The notes under the pieces were generated by a model. That model was given only the letters and a program-made list of their open reading frames with translations. It made no database searches and had not been told where the DNA came from. Shown piece by piece: positions 11,389 to 21,518 of a DNA stretch of 64,000 nt. The translations under genes and the position numbers were made by a program. The stretch comes from Catonia carolina (lineage: Eukaryota; Arthropoda; Insecta; Hemiptera; Achilidae), in NCBI GenBank assembly GCA_035578175.1, contig JAQMRL010000014.1, positions 18,521,895 through 18,585,894 on the forward strand, written 5' to 3'. The first letter of the stretch is position 1, and the number at the start of each line of letters is the position of its first letter.

Positions 11389-11628
11389 CAATGTAAAGTG
11401 AAATTTCAAAACTTAATTTTATTTTACTTTTCTATAGTTAACTTTTTTTACATTGTTATTGTTAATTTTGTAACTTTTCTTAGTTTGTTATTAACTTTAT
11501 TTTATAATTTTATTTAGTTGAAGTGAGAGCAAATGCTGCCTATTTCACTCACGTCAGTTTAGTTCTGTTATAATGATTTGGTTAGTCACATTGTAAAGGC
11601 TGATAGTAAATAAATAAGATAGAAAAAA
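11389..11628. other. unassigned AT-rich spacer
   Basis: No feature recognised; it separates two convergent H copies. Confidence 0.35.
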
Positions 11629-12556
11629 AAATCTCGAGTGAAACAATCACACAACTTTCTCTTGCCAATGCAAATAATTAACAATAAACCAAAAATTAGT
11701 AATAAAACATTAGAAATAAACAAAGAACTAACCTCAATAAACATAAGTAATCAACATAAGTAACATAAGTAAACATAAGTAACGTAATCATCATGTTTGT
11801 GTGAAAGACGCAAAATGAAAATCAACCTCAGTTTCGACTAAAAATACGGGAAATCACTCTTTCACGCTAAACTAGACTCTGTTGAAAGAAACGCCTAATA
11901 TAAAGTAGTAGATCTTTTAATTTCCGATAAATTTGATTCTATACTCGTAAAATTCATACTAATGCTGCAATCTTTAAAAAATCGATTTTTACACGTTTTT
12001 GTGAGAAAAAAACAAAAAATCGCTAATTACTGCTAAACTACGCGTTATACGAAAAATGTTTGAAATAAAAGTTGTAAGATTTTAAATTCTCTACAACTTT
12101 TATTATACATATTTTGCGCTAAAATGCATATTAAAGCAGCAATCTTAAAAAAAACACGTTTTTACGAGAAAACATCCTCACCGAGAATTTCAGGAGACTC
12201 ATTTCAGGAAATGAGGCGATTTAAAAAAATCGTAGAAGCCGTTTCTGAGAAAATCGCAAAAAAGTGAAAAATGACACGAATTAACTACTACTTCCGGTTG
12301 ACCGATTTTGATGAAAATGTTTGTGTCGGGTCCTCTAGTGGTATTTACTTAAGTTTCAAGTTTCAAGTTCGTACGATGTTTCGTTTTTGAGATATTCTGT
12401 TCACACACACACACACAAATCGCTAAAAACATGTTTTTTGGGTTCAGGGGGTCTGAAAACGTGCAGATCCGGTGAAAACTCGATTTTTTAAAATCGACAT
12501 GAAAACAATACTTTCCTTCTTATATTACATTCATACAGACAGGAGAAAGTAAAAAA
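11629..12556 (-). mobile_element. full-length H element, reverse
   Basis: Hairpin end ATCTCGAGTGAAACAATCACAC at its left edge, body, short CA tract at 12404-12418, and GACAGGAGAAAGT at about 12538-12550 followed by an A-run. A small local duplication of ACATAAGTA (about 11741-11780) is private to this copy. Confidence 0.85.
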
Positions 12557-13036
12557 AAAAAAAAAACAACAGAACTTAATAAATTCAGGTAGAACACAGT
12601 TATAAAAGCTTAGTTAATTGTTTTAGTGCAGTGCATTTATATTTTCATTTTTAAGTGGAAATTGTTAATTATTAGTTTAATTATGTTTTCGGAACGTAAA
12701 TAAAATAATGTAACTACTATTAAAACCTCGTATTTTTGTTTTGTAATGTGTTATAATTTTAATTTACGAAAACAATTTATAACCTCTAGTTGTATTATAT
12801 TTCAAATCAACTGACCGCTAGTTTATGTTGTAAACATAAACTAGCATGTTTCATGTTTTTTCTTTCTATTTTTTAAAACTTAAATAATATTTTGCTATTA
12901 ATTAGTAAATATACAATTTAAATTAAAGTATATGTGTGTTTACATTGTCTTAATGAGTAGACAAAAATTTACAGACCGGGTGATTCTAAATTGCATGGCA
13001 ATCTCTAGAGAGATGATTCTTTAGCTAAAAAAAAAA
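12557..13036. other. unassigned AT-rich sequence
   Basis: Contains a local palindrome around TAGTTTATGTTGTAAACATAAACTA (12821-12845) but no gene or known element. Confidence 0.4.
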
Positions 13037-13752
13037 AAATCTCGTGTGAAACATTCACACGTCTTTCTATTGCCAATGCAAATAATGAACAATACTATAA
13101 TCTAACATTAGTAATAAAACATTAGAAATAAACAAAACAACCTACCGACAACAAACGTAACCTTATTTTAATCATGAGTGAATGATGCAAAATAAAAATC
13201 AACCTGAGTTTGGCTTAAAAATACGAAAAATCACTCTTTCACGCTAAACTAGGCTCTGTAGAGAAAAATCCTACATTAAAAACTGTAGATCTTTTAAATT
13301 CGTAAAAAATTGATCTATATACACTTTTGTCGTATACTGCATACTACGGCGGAAATTTTTAAAAATCGATTTTTTTACAGATTTTAGAAAGAAAAAACAT
13401 AAAATTAGTCTACTAATTACCGCTAAAATAAGCGTTATACAAAAAAATGTTTAAATAAAAGTTGTAGGTTGTTAAATTCTCTAAAACTTTTATTTTATAC
13501 ATTTTTGGGCTAAATTAAATATTAAAGTCGCAATCTTATAAAAAAACAACATTTTTTTCAACGAGAGCACAGCCCCCCCAAGAATTTCAGCAGAAATGGC
13601 GCCTACCCTATCTTGTAGAGCATAACAAATTTAGTAAATAAGGCGATTTATCGTACAAGCCGCTCTCGAGAAAATCGCAAAAAACTGAAAAATGACACGA
13701 TTAAACTACCATGCTCGGTTGACCGATTTTGATGAAAATATTTGTATCCACT
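13037..13752 (-). mobile_element. H element, 3' two thirds, reverse
   Basis: Hairpin ATCTCGTGTGAAACATTCACAC at 13039-13060. The body runs to TTTTGATGAAAAT at about 13740 and stops abruptly before the microsatellite. It joins directly to a second reverse copy, so either one copy inserted in the other or a deletion fused two tandem copies. Confidence 0.8.
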
Positions 13753-14321
13753 TAACCTAATTTTAATCATGAGTGAAAGACGCTAAATGAAAATCAACCT
13801 CAGTTTGGCTCAAAAATACGGAAAATCCTTCTTTCACGCTAAACTAGGCCCTATTAGGAAAAATGCTTAAAATAAAAGTTGTAGAAAAAATTTATTAAAT
13901 ATAAAATGTTGATCTTTTATTCCTATAAAATTGATTAGGGAGAGCGGGGCTAGTTGATATACTTTTATGTTTTTTATTTTTCATATTTTTTAGAATATTT
14001 TTTTTAAATCAAGATTATGACTATATGTAAACCTAAACCATTATAAATTAATAGATAATTATTTACTAGGCTAATTATTAACCTACCGACACAAAAACCA
14101 ATTTTTGTAAAACACGTACAGTGTATCAATGTACCCCCGCTTGGGGCAATTTGATACATAGAGGGGGCATGTTGATACATCATTAAATTTATTGGTACAA
14201 GGAGATTAAAACAAAGAAATTTCAAACATAACATACAAAGATTAAATTATTTGAAAGTTTTTAATTTTTAAAATGCTGAAAATAATTATAGGCCTGAATA
14301 AAATATTGTAATTTTTTTTTT

Positions 14322-14548
14322 TTAGCTTTTATTATTTGTTATCGGGAACTGTACATTATTAACAACTACCCAATTTGATCGCTCTATTTTAGAAGTAAAT
14401 TAGGCATGAGTTTGAACAGGGACTCCCAGTAGAGGTTGTTCATGGATGGCTGTTAGCTGGTCACCATACAAAGTCGTTTGCCCAACCGGTGTTACTTAAC
14501 AAATAATAGCGACTTTCTACCAGCTGACTGACTGGGCTGGCTCGGAGG
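14322..14548 (-). repeat. element C: ~230 bp SINE-like repeat with A-rich tail
   Basis: The reverse complement of this stretch recurs at 59676-59921. Read on the minus strand it starts GCCCAGTCAGTCAGCTGGTA and ends in a run of A after AGCT. A-tail polarity suggests retroposition. I see no clear polymerase III boxes. Confidence 0.65.
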
Positions 14549-14789
14549 CCAAATATTGTAAATTAAAATAAAATGCTGAAATCAAGTATTTTAACAGACA
14601 TTCCTGCAAAGGAAGAAATTCGTGCGCAGGAAAACGTTGATTAACAAACAGAAATAAAAAGTATGAAAAGTAATAATAAAGTAGAATAAAAACTACAACT
14701 AAAATTAAATTCATTAAACTAAGTCAAAATTACTCTTAATAGACCTAATAATTAATAAGAAAAACAAGTGTGACAATAAAAAATCTAAA

Positions 14790-15123
14790 TTATTCATTTT
14801 TTGACATTTCATCGTCTGAATTACAGTGAATACACTGATAAAATGCTGTGTCATAATTGACACAGGAAGAATGAGCCCACTTCCTACATTTTGTACACTG
14901 AACCCATTTGGATCCAGGTTTTGATTTATTAAATGGACGTAAACATATTACACACAAACAATCATCATCCTCATCAGAACTGCTGTCTTTAGCCGGTTTT
15001 GTTTTTTTTATTTTCTCTGTGTCCGTTTTAACTAATGAGCCTAAGTTTAGTTTACGCTTCGATTTCTCTTCTTTCTGATGAAGTCTTCTTTGTCTTTCAT
15101 TTTCCTGCGCACGAATTGCTTCT
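14790..15123 (-). pseudogene. pogo-type transposase C-terminus with PHD-like zinc finger
   Basis: A minus-strand frame that ends at a TAA (14790-14792). It reads a basic/acidic linker (IRAQENERQRRLHQKEEKSK, then SSSDEDDD) and a Cys/His cluster: CLCVIC, WVQCTKC, WAHSSC, YQCIHC. The spacing is a C4HC3 pattern typical of PHD-like fingers, which many insect pogo-related transposases carry after the DDE domain. The DDE domain itself is absent and the frame opens just after a stop codon at the junction with the host H copy. It was missed as a frame because it has no ATG near its start. A short sense-strand stretch at 14573-14644 encodes the same IRAQEN motif, so part of this region exists in inverted duplicate. 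Confidence 0.65.
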
Positions 15124-15844
15124 GCTCACTACATATATTTTTGTCATAAAATGCATACTAAGGCTGAAATCTTAAAAAAACAATATTTACACGATTTTTT
15201 GAGAGAAAAACAGAAAATCACTAATTACCGCTAATCTAAGCGTTATTCAAAAAAAATGTTTATAATAATAGTTGTAGGAATTTAAATTTTCCAAAACTTT
15301 TTTCTATACATTTTTGCGCTAAAATGCATATTAAAGCAGCAACCTTAAAAAAAATTTACGAAAAACAACCTCTCCAAGAATTTCAGCAGACATGGCGCCA
15401 ATACTATTTTGTCGGCATTAAAAAATTTGTAAATGAGGCGATTTTAGAAAAAAATCGTAGGAGCCGTTTTTGAGAAAATCGCAAAAATGTGAAAAATTAC
15501 ACGAATTAACTACTAATTTCGGTTGATCGATTTTGATGAAAATGTTCGAGTCGGGTCCTCTAGTAGGCTAGTATCTAACTTAAGTTACAAGTTTCAAGTT
15601 CGTAAGATGTTCCGTTCTTAAGGCATTTTGTGTACACACAGGCAGACACATAGAAACACACAAACCAGTCGCTAAAAGCATGTTTTTTGGGTTCAGGGGG
15701 TCTGAAAACGTGTAGATCCGGTGAAAACTCGATTTTAAAAAATCGACATGAAAACAATGCTTTTGTTTCTATATATTCATATTATATTGGCAGGAGAAAG
15801 TAATTACACAAAGAAAATAACAAAAGTGAGATATCATGCCCGGT

Positions 15845-16700
15845 CTCCGATTTTCTTAAAAACGGTTCCTATGATTTTTTTAAAAAATTGCCTGGTTTAC
15901 TAAATTTTTATGCTCTACAAGTTAGGGTGACACCATGTCTGCTGACATTTTTGGAGAGGCTGATTTTACATAAAAAATTGTTTTTAAGATTGCTGCTTTA
16001 ATATGCATTTTAGCGCAAAAATGTATAGTATAATAAATGTGTAGACAATTTAAAATACTTTAACCTTTATTGCAAACTTTTTTTGTATAATGCTTACTTT
16101 AGCGGTTATTAGCGATTTTCTGTTTTTTTTCTCACGAAAACGTGTAAAAAATCGATATTTTTTAAAAAATTTTAGCCGTAGTATGCATTTGACGTCAAAA
16201 GTGTATATAATCAAATTTATAGGAAATTAAACGATCTACAACTTTTGTTGTGAGTAGTTTTCTCTACAGAGCCTAGTTTAGGGTGAAAGCGTGATTTTCC
16301 GTATTTTTAAGCCAAGCTGTGGTTGATTTTCATTTTGCGTCTTTGACACGTGATTAAAATTATGTTATGTTTTTTGAGGTTAGTTTTTTGTTTATTTCTA
16401 ATATTTTTTTTATTATTTTATTTATTTAACGTCGCATCAACTGCTGTGGTCATTAGCGACGACGTTGGGGTGAAACTGTGTGTAATGAGGATGAAATGAT
16501 TTTTTGTAACGTATGAAAGTATGCCATGCCTGAGTGGGATTCGAACCCAGGACCGCATGATGAGAGGCGAGCACGTTACCAACTGCGCCAATGCGGCCGG
16601 CATCAAATATTTCTAATATTTTATTACTAATATTAGGTTATGTTGTTAATTATTTGCATTGGAAAGAGAATGTTATGTGAGTGTATCACACCAAATTTTT
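15845..16700 (+). mobile_element. H element lacking its 5' third, split by a SINE
   Basis: Starts in the body (CGATTTTCTTAAAAACGG), is interrupted by a SINE at 16408-16607, and ends GGAAAGAGAATGT with the degenerate hairpin ATGTGAGTGTATCACAC. Confidence 0.8.
16408..16607 (-). mobile_element. tRNA-derived SINE, tail type A, with target duplication
   Basis: Flanked by a perfect 15 bp duplication TATTTCTAATATTTT (16393-16407 and 16608-16622). On the minus strand: GCCGGCCGCATTGGCGCAGT (A-box region), B box GGTTCGAATCC, linker, then the A-type tail with CGTCGTCGCTAATGACC and GATGCGACGTTAAATAAATA. The frame at 16418-16606 is a reading of this SINE, not a protein. Confidence 0.93.
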
Positions 16701-17210
16701 CTTCTCTAATAATTTATAAAGTGGAGAAGAAAGTAAAAATATTGTCAATGATTTATAATCACCCAGCATAGAAACACGGTCAGAGGGCGTCAACATTTTC
16801 CGTTGAATAGATTTCAAGTGGGATCATCAAAATAAGAAGCTGTCGGATAATTTAGGTTGAAGAGTCGAGGAAGAAGAAGAATGAGGACGTTTTTTAACTA
16901 CGAGAGAAAGAGAAAAGAAATAATAGGGAAACCAACGAAGAGGAAACGATTGCAAAAAAAAGAAGGAAAGAGTTGAGATGGTAATTCTTCATTTTGAACA
17001 ATGGTTAGGTAGTTGAAAAAAGGAGGCTCTTAAAATACGGTGCTGTACAGCTGTAGTGTACAATGGAAGAGGGATTTGGCTTTTCTTTTTCAACAATGAA
17101 TTTAGAGGAGGGATTTGATCAAAACTCTTATCATTTCACACCTATTCAAATGCAAAGCGCAAAATAAAAAATTATTCTTACAACACAACTAACAATTGTT
17201 AATCTGGTGT
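16701..17210. other. unassigned purine-rich sequence
   Basis: GA-rich between about 16870 and 17000. No element ends or gene seen. Confidence 0.4.
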
Positions 17211-17271
17211 GTGAAATAATCAACACGACTTTCTCTTGCCAAAGTAAATAATGAAACACATAACCTAATTT
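17211..17271 (-). mobile_element. H element, hairpin-end fragment
   Basis: AATCTGGTGTGTGAAATAAT followed by the subterminal repeat ACTTTCTCTTGCC. About 60 bp only, truncated by the next H copy. Confidence 0.7.
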
Positions 17272-17407
17272 TTCCTTTCTCTTGTTTATATGAATATATA
17301 GGAAAGAAAGTATTGTAGTCATGTCGATTTTTCGAAATCGAGTTTCACCGGATCTACACGTTTTCAGACCCCTAAACCCAAAAAAACATGTTTTTAGCGA
17401 TTGGTCT

Positions 17408-17438
<31 letters not shown>

Positions 17439-17675
17439 CGCGTGTGTGTGAACAGAATATCTCAAGGACGGAACATCGTACGGAACTTGAAACTTAAAAA
17501 TTTAGTTAGATACTACTACCGGACCCGACAAGAACATTTTCATTAAAATCGGTCAACCGGAAGTAGTATTTTATTCATATAATTTTTCACTTTTTTGCGA
17601 TTTTCTCAAAAAATGGCGCCTACGATTTTTTTAAATCCCTTATTTACTACATTTTTTATGCTCTACAAGATATGT
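17272..17675 (+). mobile_element. H element, 5' part
   Basis: CCTTTCTCTTGTTTATATGAATATATAGG start region, GT/GC microsatellite at 17407-17449, and body up to CTCTACAAGATA at about 17675, where element D sequence begins. Confidence 0.8.
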
Positions 17676-18907
17676 GTATACAAAATACCTTTCCGTGCCT
17701 CCTAACAAAAGCCGTGAGCGAGCGGCTAACTACTGTGATATTTCTCTTTCCAAGATTCGAAATATAAAGAAGGAAGTTAAAGACACTGAAGAAGATAATT
17801 CTTCATCAACAGTTTTTTTTGACACCTGGTAAAAAAAGGAAACGGTTGTATCAAAAAAGAAAGTAATCTCATCACTTACAACAACAACGAAAAGGAAGTA
17901 TGGGAGGAAAGAACCAAAAAACTGACATCACAACTAATCTTTAGAAACACCTACTATAAAAAATTCCTATCAATCAAAACCAAAATAAAACACTACAAAA
18001 CGGTCTCACAGCAGAGATAACATATGGGTGCGAAACTCTATTCAAATTAAACCAGGTAAACAGAATAGATAAAATCCAAAAAATTTAAAGGAGGATCCTT
18101 AGAACCTGCATCGGAAAAAGACACCAAGTAGATGGAGAATGGAGATTACTACCAAATGAACAGGTCTACCAGGAGACCTATCGTTTCTATCGGTAATAAA
18201 AACGATGAGGAAAAAGAGAAAATAAACAAATATCCTTCTTTGGACATATAATCAGAACACCCAAAGATAGATTCAAAAACCAAATAATCAGAAAACTCTA
18301 CCAGAAAAAACAGAAGTAATATAGTTAAGAGAAATCAAGAAAGATATGGAAGAATTAGGCATCACCTTCAAAGATCTGGAAAATAAAACCGAACAGCTAA
18401 AACTATTAAAAGATAAAAAATATTAGAGTATTAGATTCCAAGAAAAATTAGATAAAAGAGGAAGCAGGAAAGTGATGTATTCAGAAACAGAAGGGCAAAG
18501 AAGATCTGCCAGAATGAAAGAATAGCCTACTGGAGGAAAATCAAAGAAAAGAACCAGACGATATTGCCCAAAAATTGACTCAAGTGATCCACTGCGGTCT
18601 CAAAAGGGACAAAAAGAAAGTGATGCCATCATCTGAAATGTTAATACCGGTTTTGAAAGAAAGGCTAAATTTTAATTGGAAACTTTGTACGTTAAGCAAA
18701 ATTTTAAAGGAAATGTGGTTTGAGTGGAAAAAGTGTCAGTCACATTAAAGTATATTAATTGAAAGGTAACATGTGATTAACAAACGGTGCAATTGTACGG
18801 TAGTAAAATATAGTGTCTCATTGTTGAGGTTAGCAGCACTGTCAGATTTCTCTTCTATTCCACACAGCAAATCCATACGTAAAATGCATTCTCGTGACTC
18901 AATAACT
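17676..18907 (+). mobile_element. element D: DDE transposon remnant with a LINE fragment inside
   Basis: Three blocks match or continue a second copy at 35030-35706: an N-terminal coding block at 17680-17835 (AANYCDIS, then KEVKDTEEDNSSS), a block at 18625-18750 that reads LIPVLKERLNFNWKLCTLSK and WFEWKKCQSH, and a 3' end block at about 18800-18900 (GTTGAGGTTAGCAGCACTGT). The second block has the style of IS630-like DDE transposases, but I assign the superfamily with low confidence. Frameshifts and stops make it non-functional. Confidence 0.5.
17870..18600 (+). pseudogene. non-LTR retrotransposon C-terminal fragment, decayed
   Basis: Conceptual translation across several frameshifts gives the end of a LINE ORF2: ITYGCETLFKLNQVNRIDK, IQKI-RRILRTCIGKRHQVDG, FFGHIIRTPKDRF, KKDMEELGITFKDLE. 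The 'TYGCETW...ILRTCIG' and 'GHIIRTP' signatures are typical of the thumb and C-terminus of insect LINE reverse transcriptases. No catalytic FADD block remains. It lies inside element D, separating that element's coding blocks, so it inserted later. The clade is not decidable from this piece. Confidence 0.6.
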
Positions 18908-18909
18908 TA

Positions 18910-19847
18910 CGAGGTGTGGCTATTTTAAATAACGAGGCTGACATAAAAAAAAATTTTTGTTTTGTTTTATATATAGCCTACTCACTTATTATCACCTTCA
19001 ATATACACTCCTTCTCTATCCCTACAACGCTCCATGCAAATTTTCTATTGTTGGAAATAGTGCTGGAAGTCATCTTCTTTCAGCTCCTTTAGGACACGTG
19101 CCGCTTTCTCTTTTACAGCTTCCACAGACTCAAATCTTGTCTCTTTTAATGCAGATTTCACCTTAGGGAACAGGTAGAAAATATTAACATGTGATGAAAC
19201 GTGGTTTTTTTACTTACGATCCGGAAACGGAAAAGTCCATGCACTGTAAGAGCCGAACTTCACCGATAGGCAAAAAAGCTCGATTGAGCAAGTCAAAAGT
19301 TAAAGCAATGATGATTTTTTTTTATTTTGTTATATCCATGCGATTGTGTACCTTCACTGGGTTCCTGAAGATCAAACAATTAATCCATATTACTACCTTG
19401 AGGTACTTTCTAATCTACGTCAAAGAGTAAGGAAAAACGCCCCGAAATGTGCAAGGACAAATCATGGGTTCTCCACCAAGACTATGCGCCAGCTCACTCC
19501 GCGTTAACTGTCTAGAGTTTCCTAGCCAGGTACACCATCTCAGTATAAGAACAACCACCTTATTCACCAGATCTTACACCATGTGACTTCTACCTGTTCC
19601 CTAAGGTGAAATCTGCATTAAAAGGGAAAAGATTTGAGTCTGTGGAAGCTGTAAAAGAGAAAGCGGCACGTGTCCTGAAGGAGCTGGCAGAAGATGACTT
19701 CCAGCACTGTTTCCAACAATGGAAAATTCGCATGGAGCGTTGTAGGGATAGAGAAGGAGTGTATATTGAAGGTGACAATAAGTGATTATGTATAAAGTAA
19801 AAATAATTTTTTTTACGTCAGTCTCGTTATTTATTAGCCACATTTCG
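18910..19847 (+). mobile_element. fold-back mariner, copy 1
   Basis: TA flanks at 18908-18909 and 19848-19849; ends CGAGGTGTGGCTATT and AATTTATTAGCCACATTTCG-like inverse. The left arm (18910 to about 19176) is an inverted copy of the right arm (about 19588-19847). Between them is a forward catalytic remnant with TCDETWFFTYDPE, HQDYAPAHS and YSPDLTPCDFYLFPKVKSA, broken by stops and frameshifts. The left arm thus carries the transposase C-terminus in antisense, and the true 5' end is gone. The short frames at 18957, 19191, 19590 and 19601 are pieces of this remnant. Confidence 0.85.
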
Positions 19848-19849
19848 TA

Positions 19850-20409
19850 TATGTTGTTTATTAAAATTTAGTATAACCAGATCCGGAACGAACTTGGATT
19901 AAATGTAAGAATAATAAATGGGTCAACTAATAATCGTCCCGCTTTCAAAATCCCTCAGAATCACAGCATTATTTACCATACGATATATGTTAAATAAATT
20001 TCCAGTTGAAGCAGCGTTAAATGGGGAAACCCTTATAAAGTGTGTTTTAATTTATTGTTACAGAGCACTCAGCATTAGTTTTCTTTTAGGGCCCTCCCAT
20101 CGCACACATATTTTTTCGCTTTTCTGTTCCTAAAGAAAAGATCCATTAGTGAACGCTGTAAAATTTCCCATTTGTTTGCTATAATGCTATTCGTATGCAT
20201 TATTTTGGTTTTATTTAATATTAATAAATTCTTAATTTAGAGTGTGCTTTAAATAAATTTGCCCAGTTTCATTGTACGCATTAGTTTTTAGTTATTTTAA
20301 GAATACCATTCCCCATATTTCAGTAAAATAAGAAATTTCTTGTTGAAGTAAAATAAATTCCGGAGGGTTCTAGCAAAGTAAAATATAAATTTATCTATAT
20401 ACTTCCGAT
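19850..20409. other. unassigned sequence
   Basis: No supported gene or repeat. The 71-residue frame at 19918-20133 has no recognisable features. Confidence 0.4.
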
Positions 20410-21138
20410 CTTACGGATATTCATCTGTAAATGTGGTTTCGACTCGTCCGTTACTCCGTCGAGGCTTTCCATAAAAATCGGCGTTAAGTACGTTGAAGTT
20501 TAGAGTTTTTATTCTATAACATGAATATTTTAAAAGTTAAATCACATGTTCCGTTTTAATATGCCGGCCATTTTTTTAAAAACTGATTTTTTGTCTCCAC
20601 GTAAAGGTAGGGAAATAATTTTTAAGATTGAACCATGCATTTTCACAACAGTATTATGTCAAGCAAAGCGTTTATTTTTTAAATAAAAATATTGTTAAAT
20701 AATTCAAAATGAGCTACGGAATGAGTTGCAGCAGGAAAAACACAGTAGTTTGTTTATCTAAACGACTATACTCGGGGCGGATACCGCTATAGAGCTCAGT
20801 TTTCTCTCAAGAAGTTTAAAGGCCAATAGAATTTTCTATTAACACCACATATCTATTTATAATTACAAATGCAAAATACGATAAATGACACAATACTCAA
20901 TTTAATGCTGTAAAAATGCATGGTTCAGTCCAAAAGTCATTTCCCTATCTTCACGTGAAGCCAAAATATACTTTTTTTAAAAAAAATGGCCGGCATTTTA
21001 AAATGGAACATCAGACTTCTATATTAAAATGTTCATATAGAGAAAACTCTGATCTTCAACGCACTTAAACGCCGTTCAATTATGAAAAACCTGGACGGAG
21101 TAACGGACGTTTAAAAACCACATTAACGGAAATAAGGC
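20410..21138. mobile_element. unrecognised element with ~235 bp inverted repeats
   Basis: The left arm 20410-20646 and right arm about 20910-21138 are imperfect reverse complements. Matching landmarks are GTCCGTTACTCCGTC / ACGGAGTAACGGAC, ATGCCGGCCATTTTTTT / AAAAAATGGCCGGCAT and GAACCATGCATTTT / AAATGCATGGTTC. The loop of about 260 bp has no coding frame. No family is recognised from the ends. It may be a fold-back MITE. Confidence 0.75.
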
Positions 21139-21518
21139 TAAAATCTGAGTACTCATTTCGCGTAAATTGCTGCATATCCGACTAGTTTCAAGTTTAAATA
21201 ATCTAACTCAAACCAATCAACGCAGGAAAGAACAGGTTTTAATTTAGTGCAGTGTTCAAAAATATTAGTTATATTTTTTTGAGATTAAGCTCTTCAAACG
21301 AGTGCGGATAGGTGAATTGGCATGCCTCTAAGCGCATGCGTTGAAAGCGCACGGGTATGTGCGCTATTACCCGTTAAAATATTGGAGTAATCGGTTTTAT
21401 TTGAACAATTATTGTGATTTGTTTTTAAACGTGTAAGATTGTGTTAGATGTTAAATTTTAAAAAAGGTAGACCAGTTGTTGATTTGCGAGTAAATCAGTG
21501 GAGTTTGCCGATTTACAT
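21139..21518. other. unassigned sequence
   Basis: Contains a locally GC-richer stretch (GCATGCCTCTAAGCGCATGC, 21321-21340) with an imperfect palindrome but no gene. Confidence 0.35.

Larger units (their letters stand above)
13938..15129 (-). mobile_element. pogo-like DNA transposon remnant
   Basis: One end is GGGAGAGCGGGGCTAGTTGA at 13938, of the kind seen at pogo/Tigger-type termini. TA dinucleotides flank the insert in the host H copy (13936-13937 and 15130-15131). The right edge lacks a matching inverted terminus, so the 5' part of the element is missing. The coding remnant lies on the minus strand, and a separate SINE-like repeat lies inside (14322-14548). Confidence 0.6.
13753..15803 (-). 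mobile_element. H element split by a pogo-like transposon
   Basis: Starts inside the body (TAACCTAATTTTAATCATGAG) without its hairpin end. It is interrupted at 13937 and resumes at 15130 with ATATTTTTGTCATAAAATGC. It ends with a short CA tract and GGCAGGAGAAAGT at 15789-15801. Confidence 0.8.

Noticed and set aside
13936..15131. TA flanks as proof of a complete pogo insertion
   Set aside because: The right edge has no inverted terminus and lies inside coding sequence, so one of the two TA dinucleotides may be coincidental.
16418..16606. Frame ALAQLVTCSPLIMRSWVRIP (also at 23343-23609)
   Set aside because: It is the recurrent chance reading of the tRNA-like SINE head, present wherever the SINE lies.
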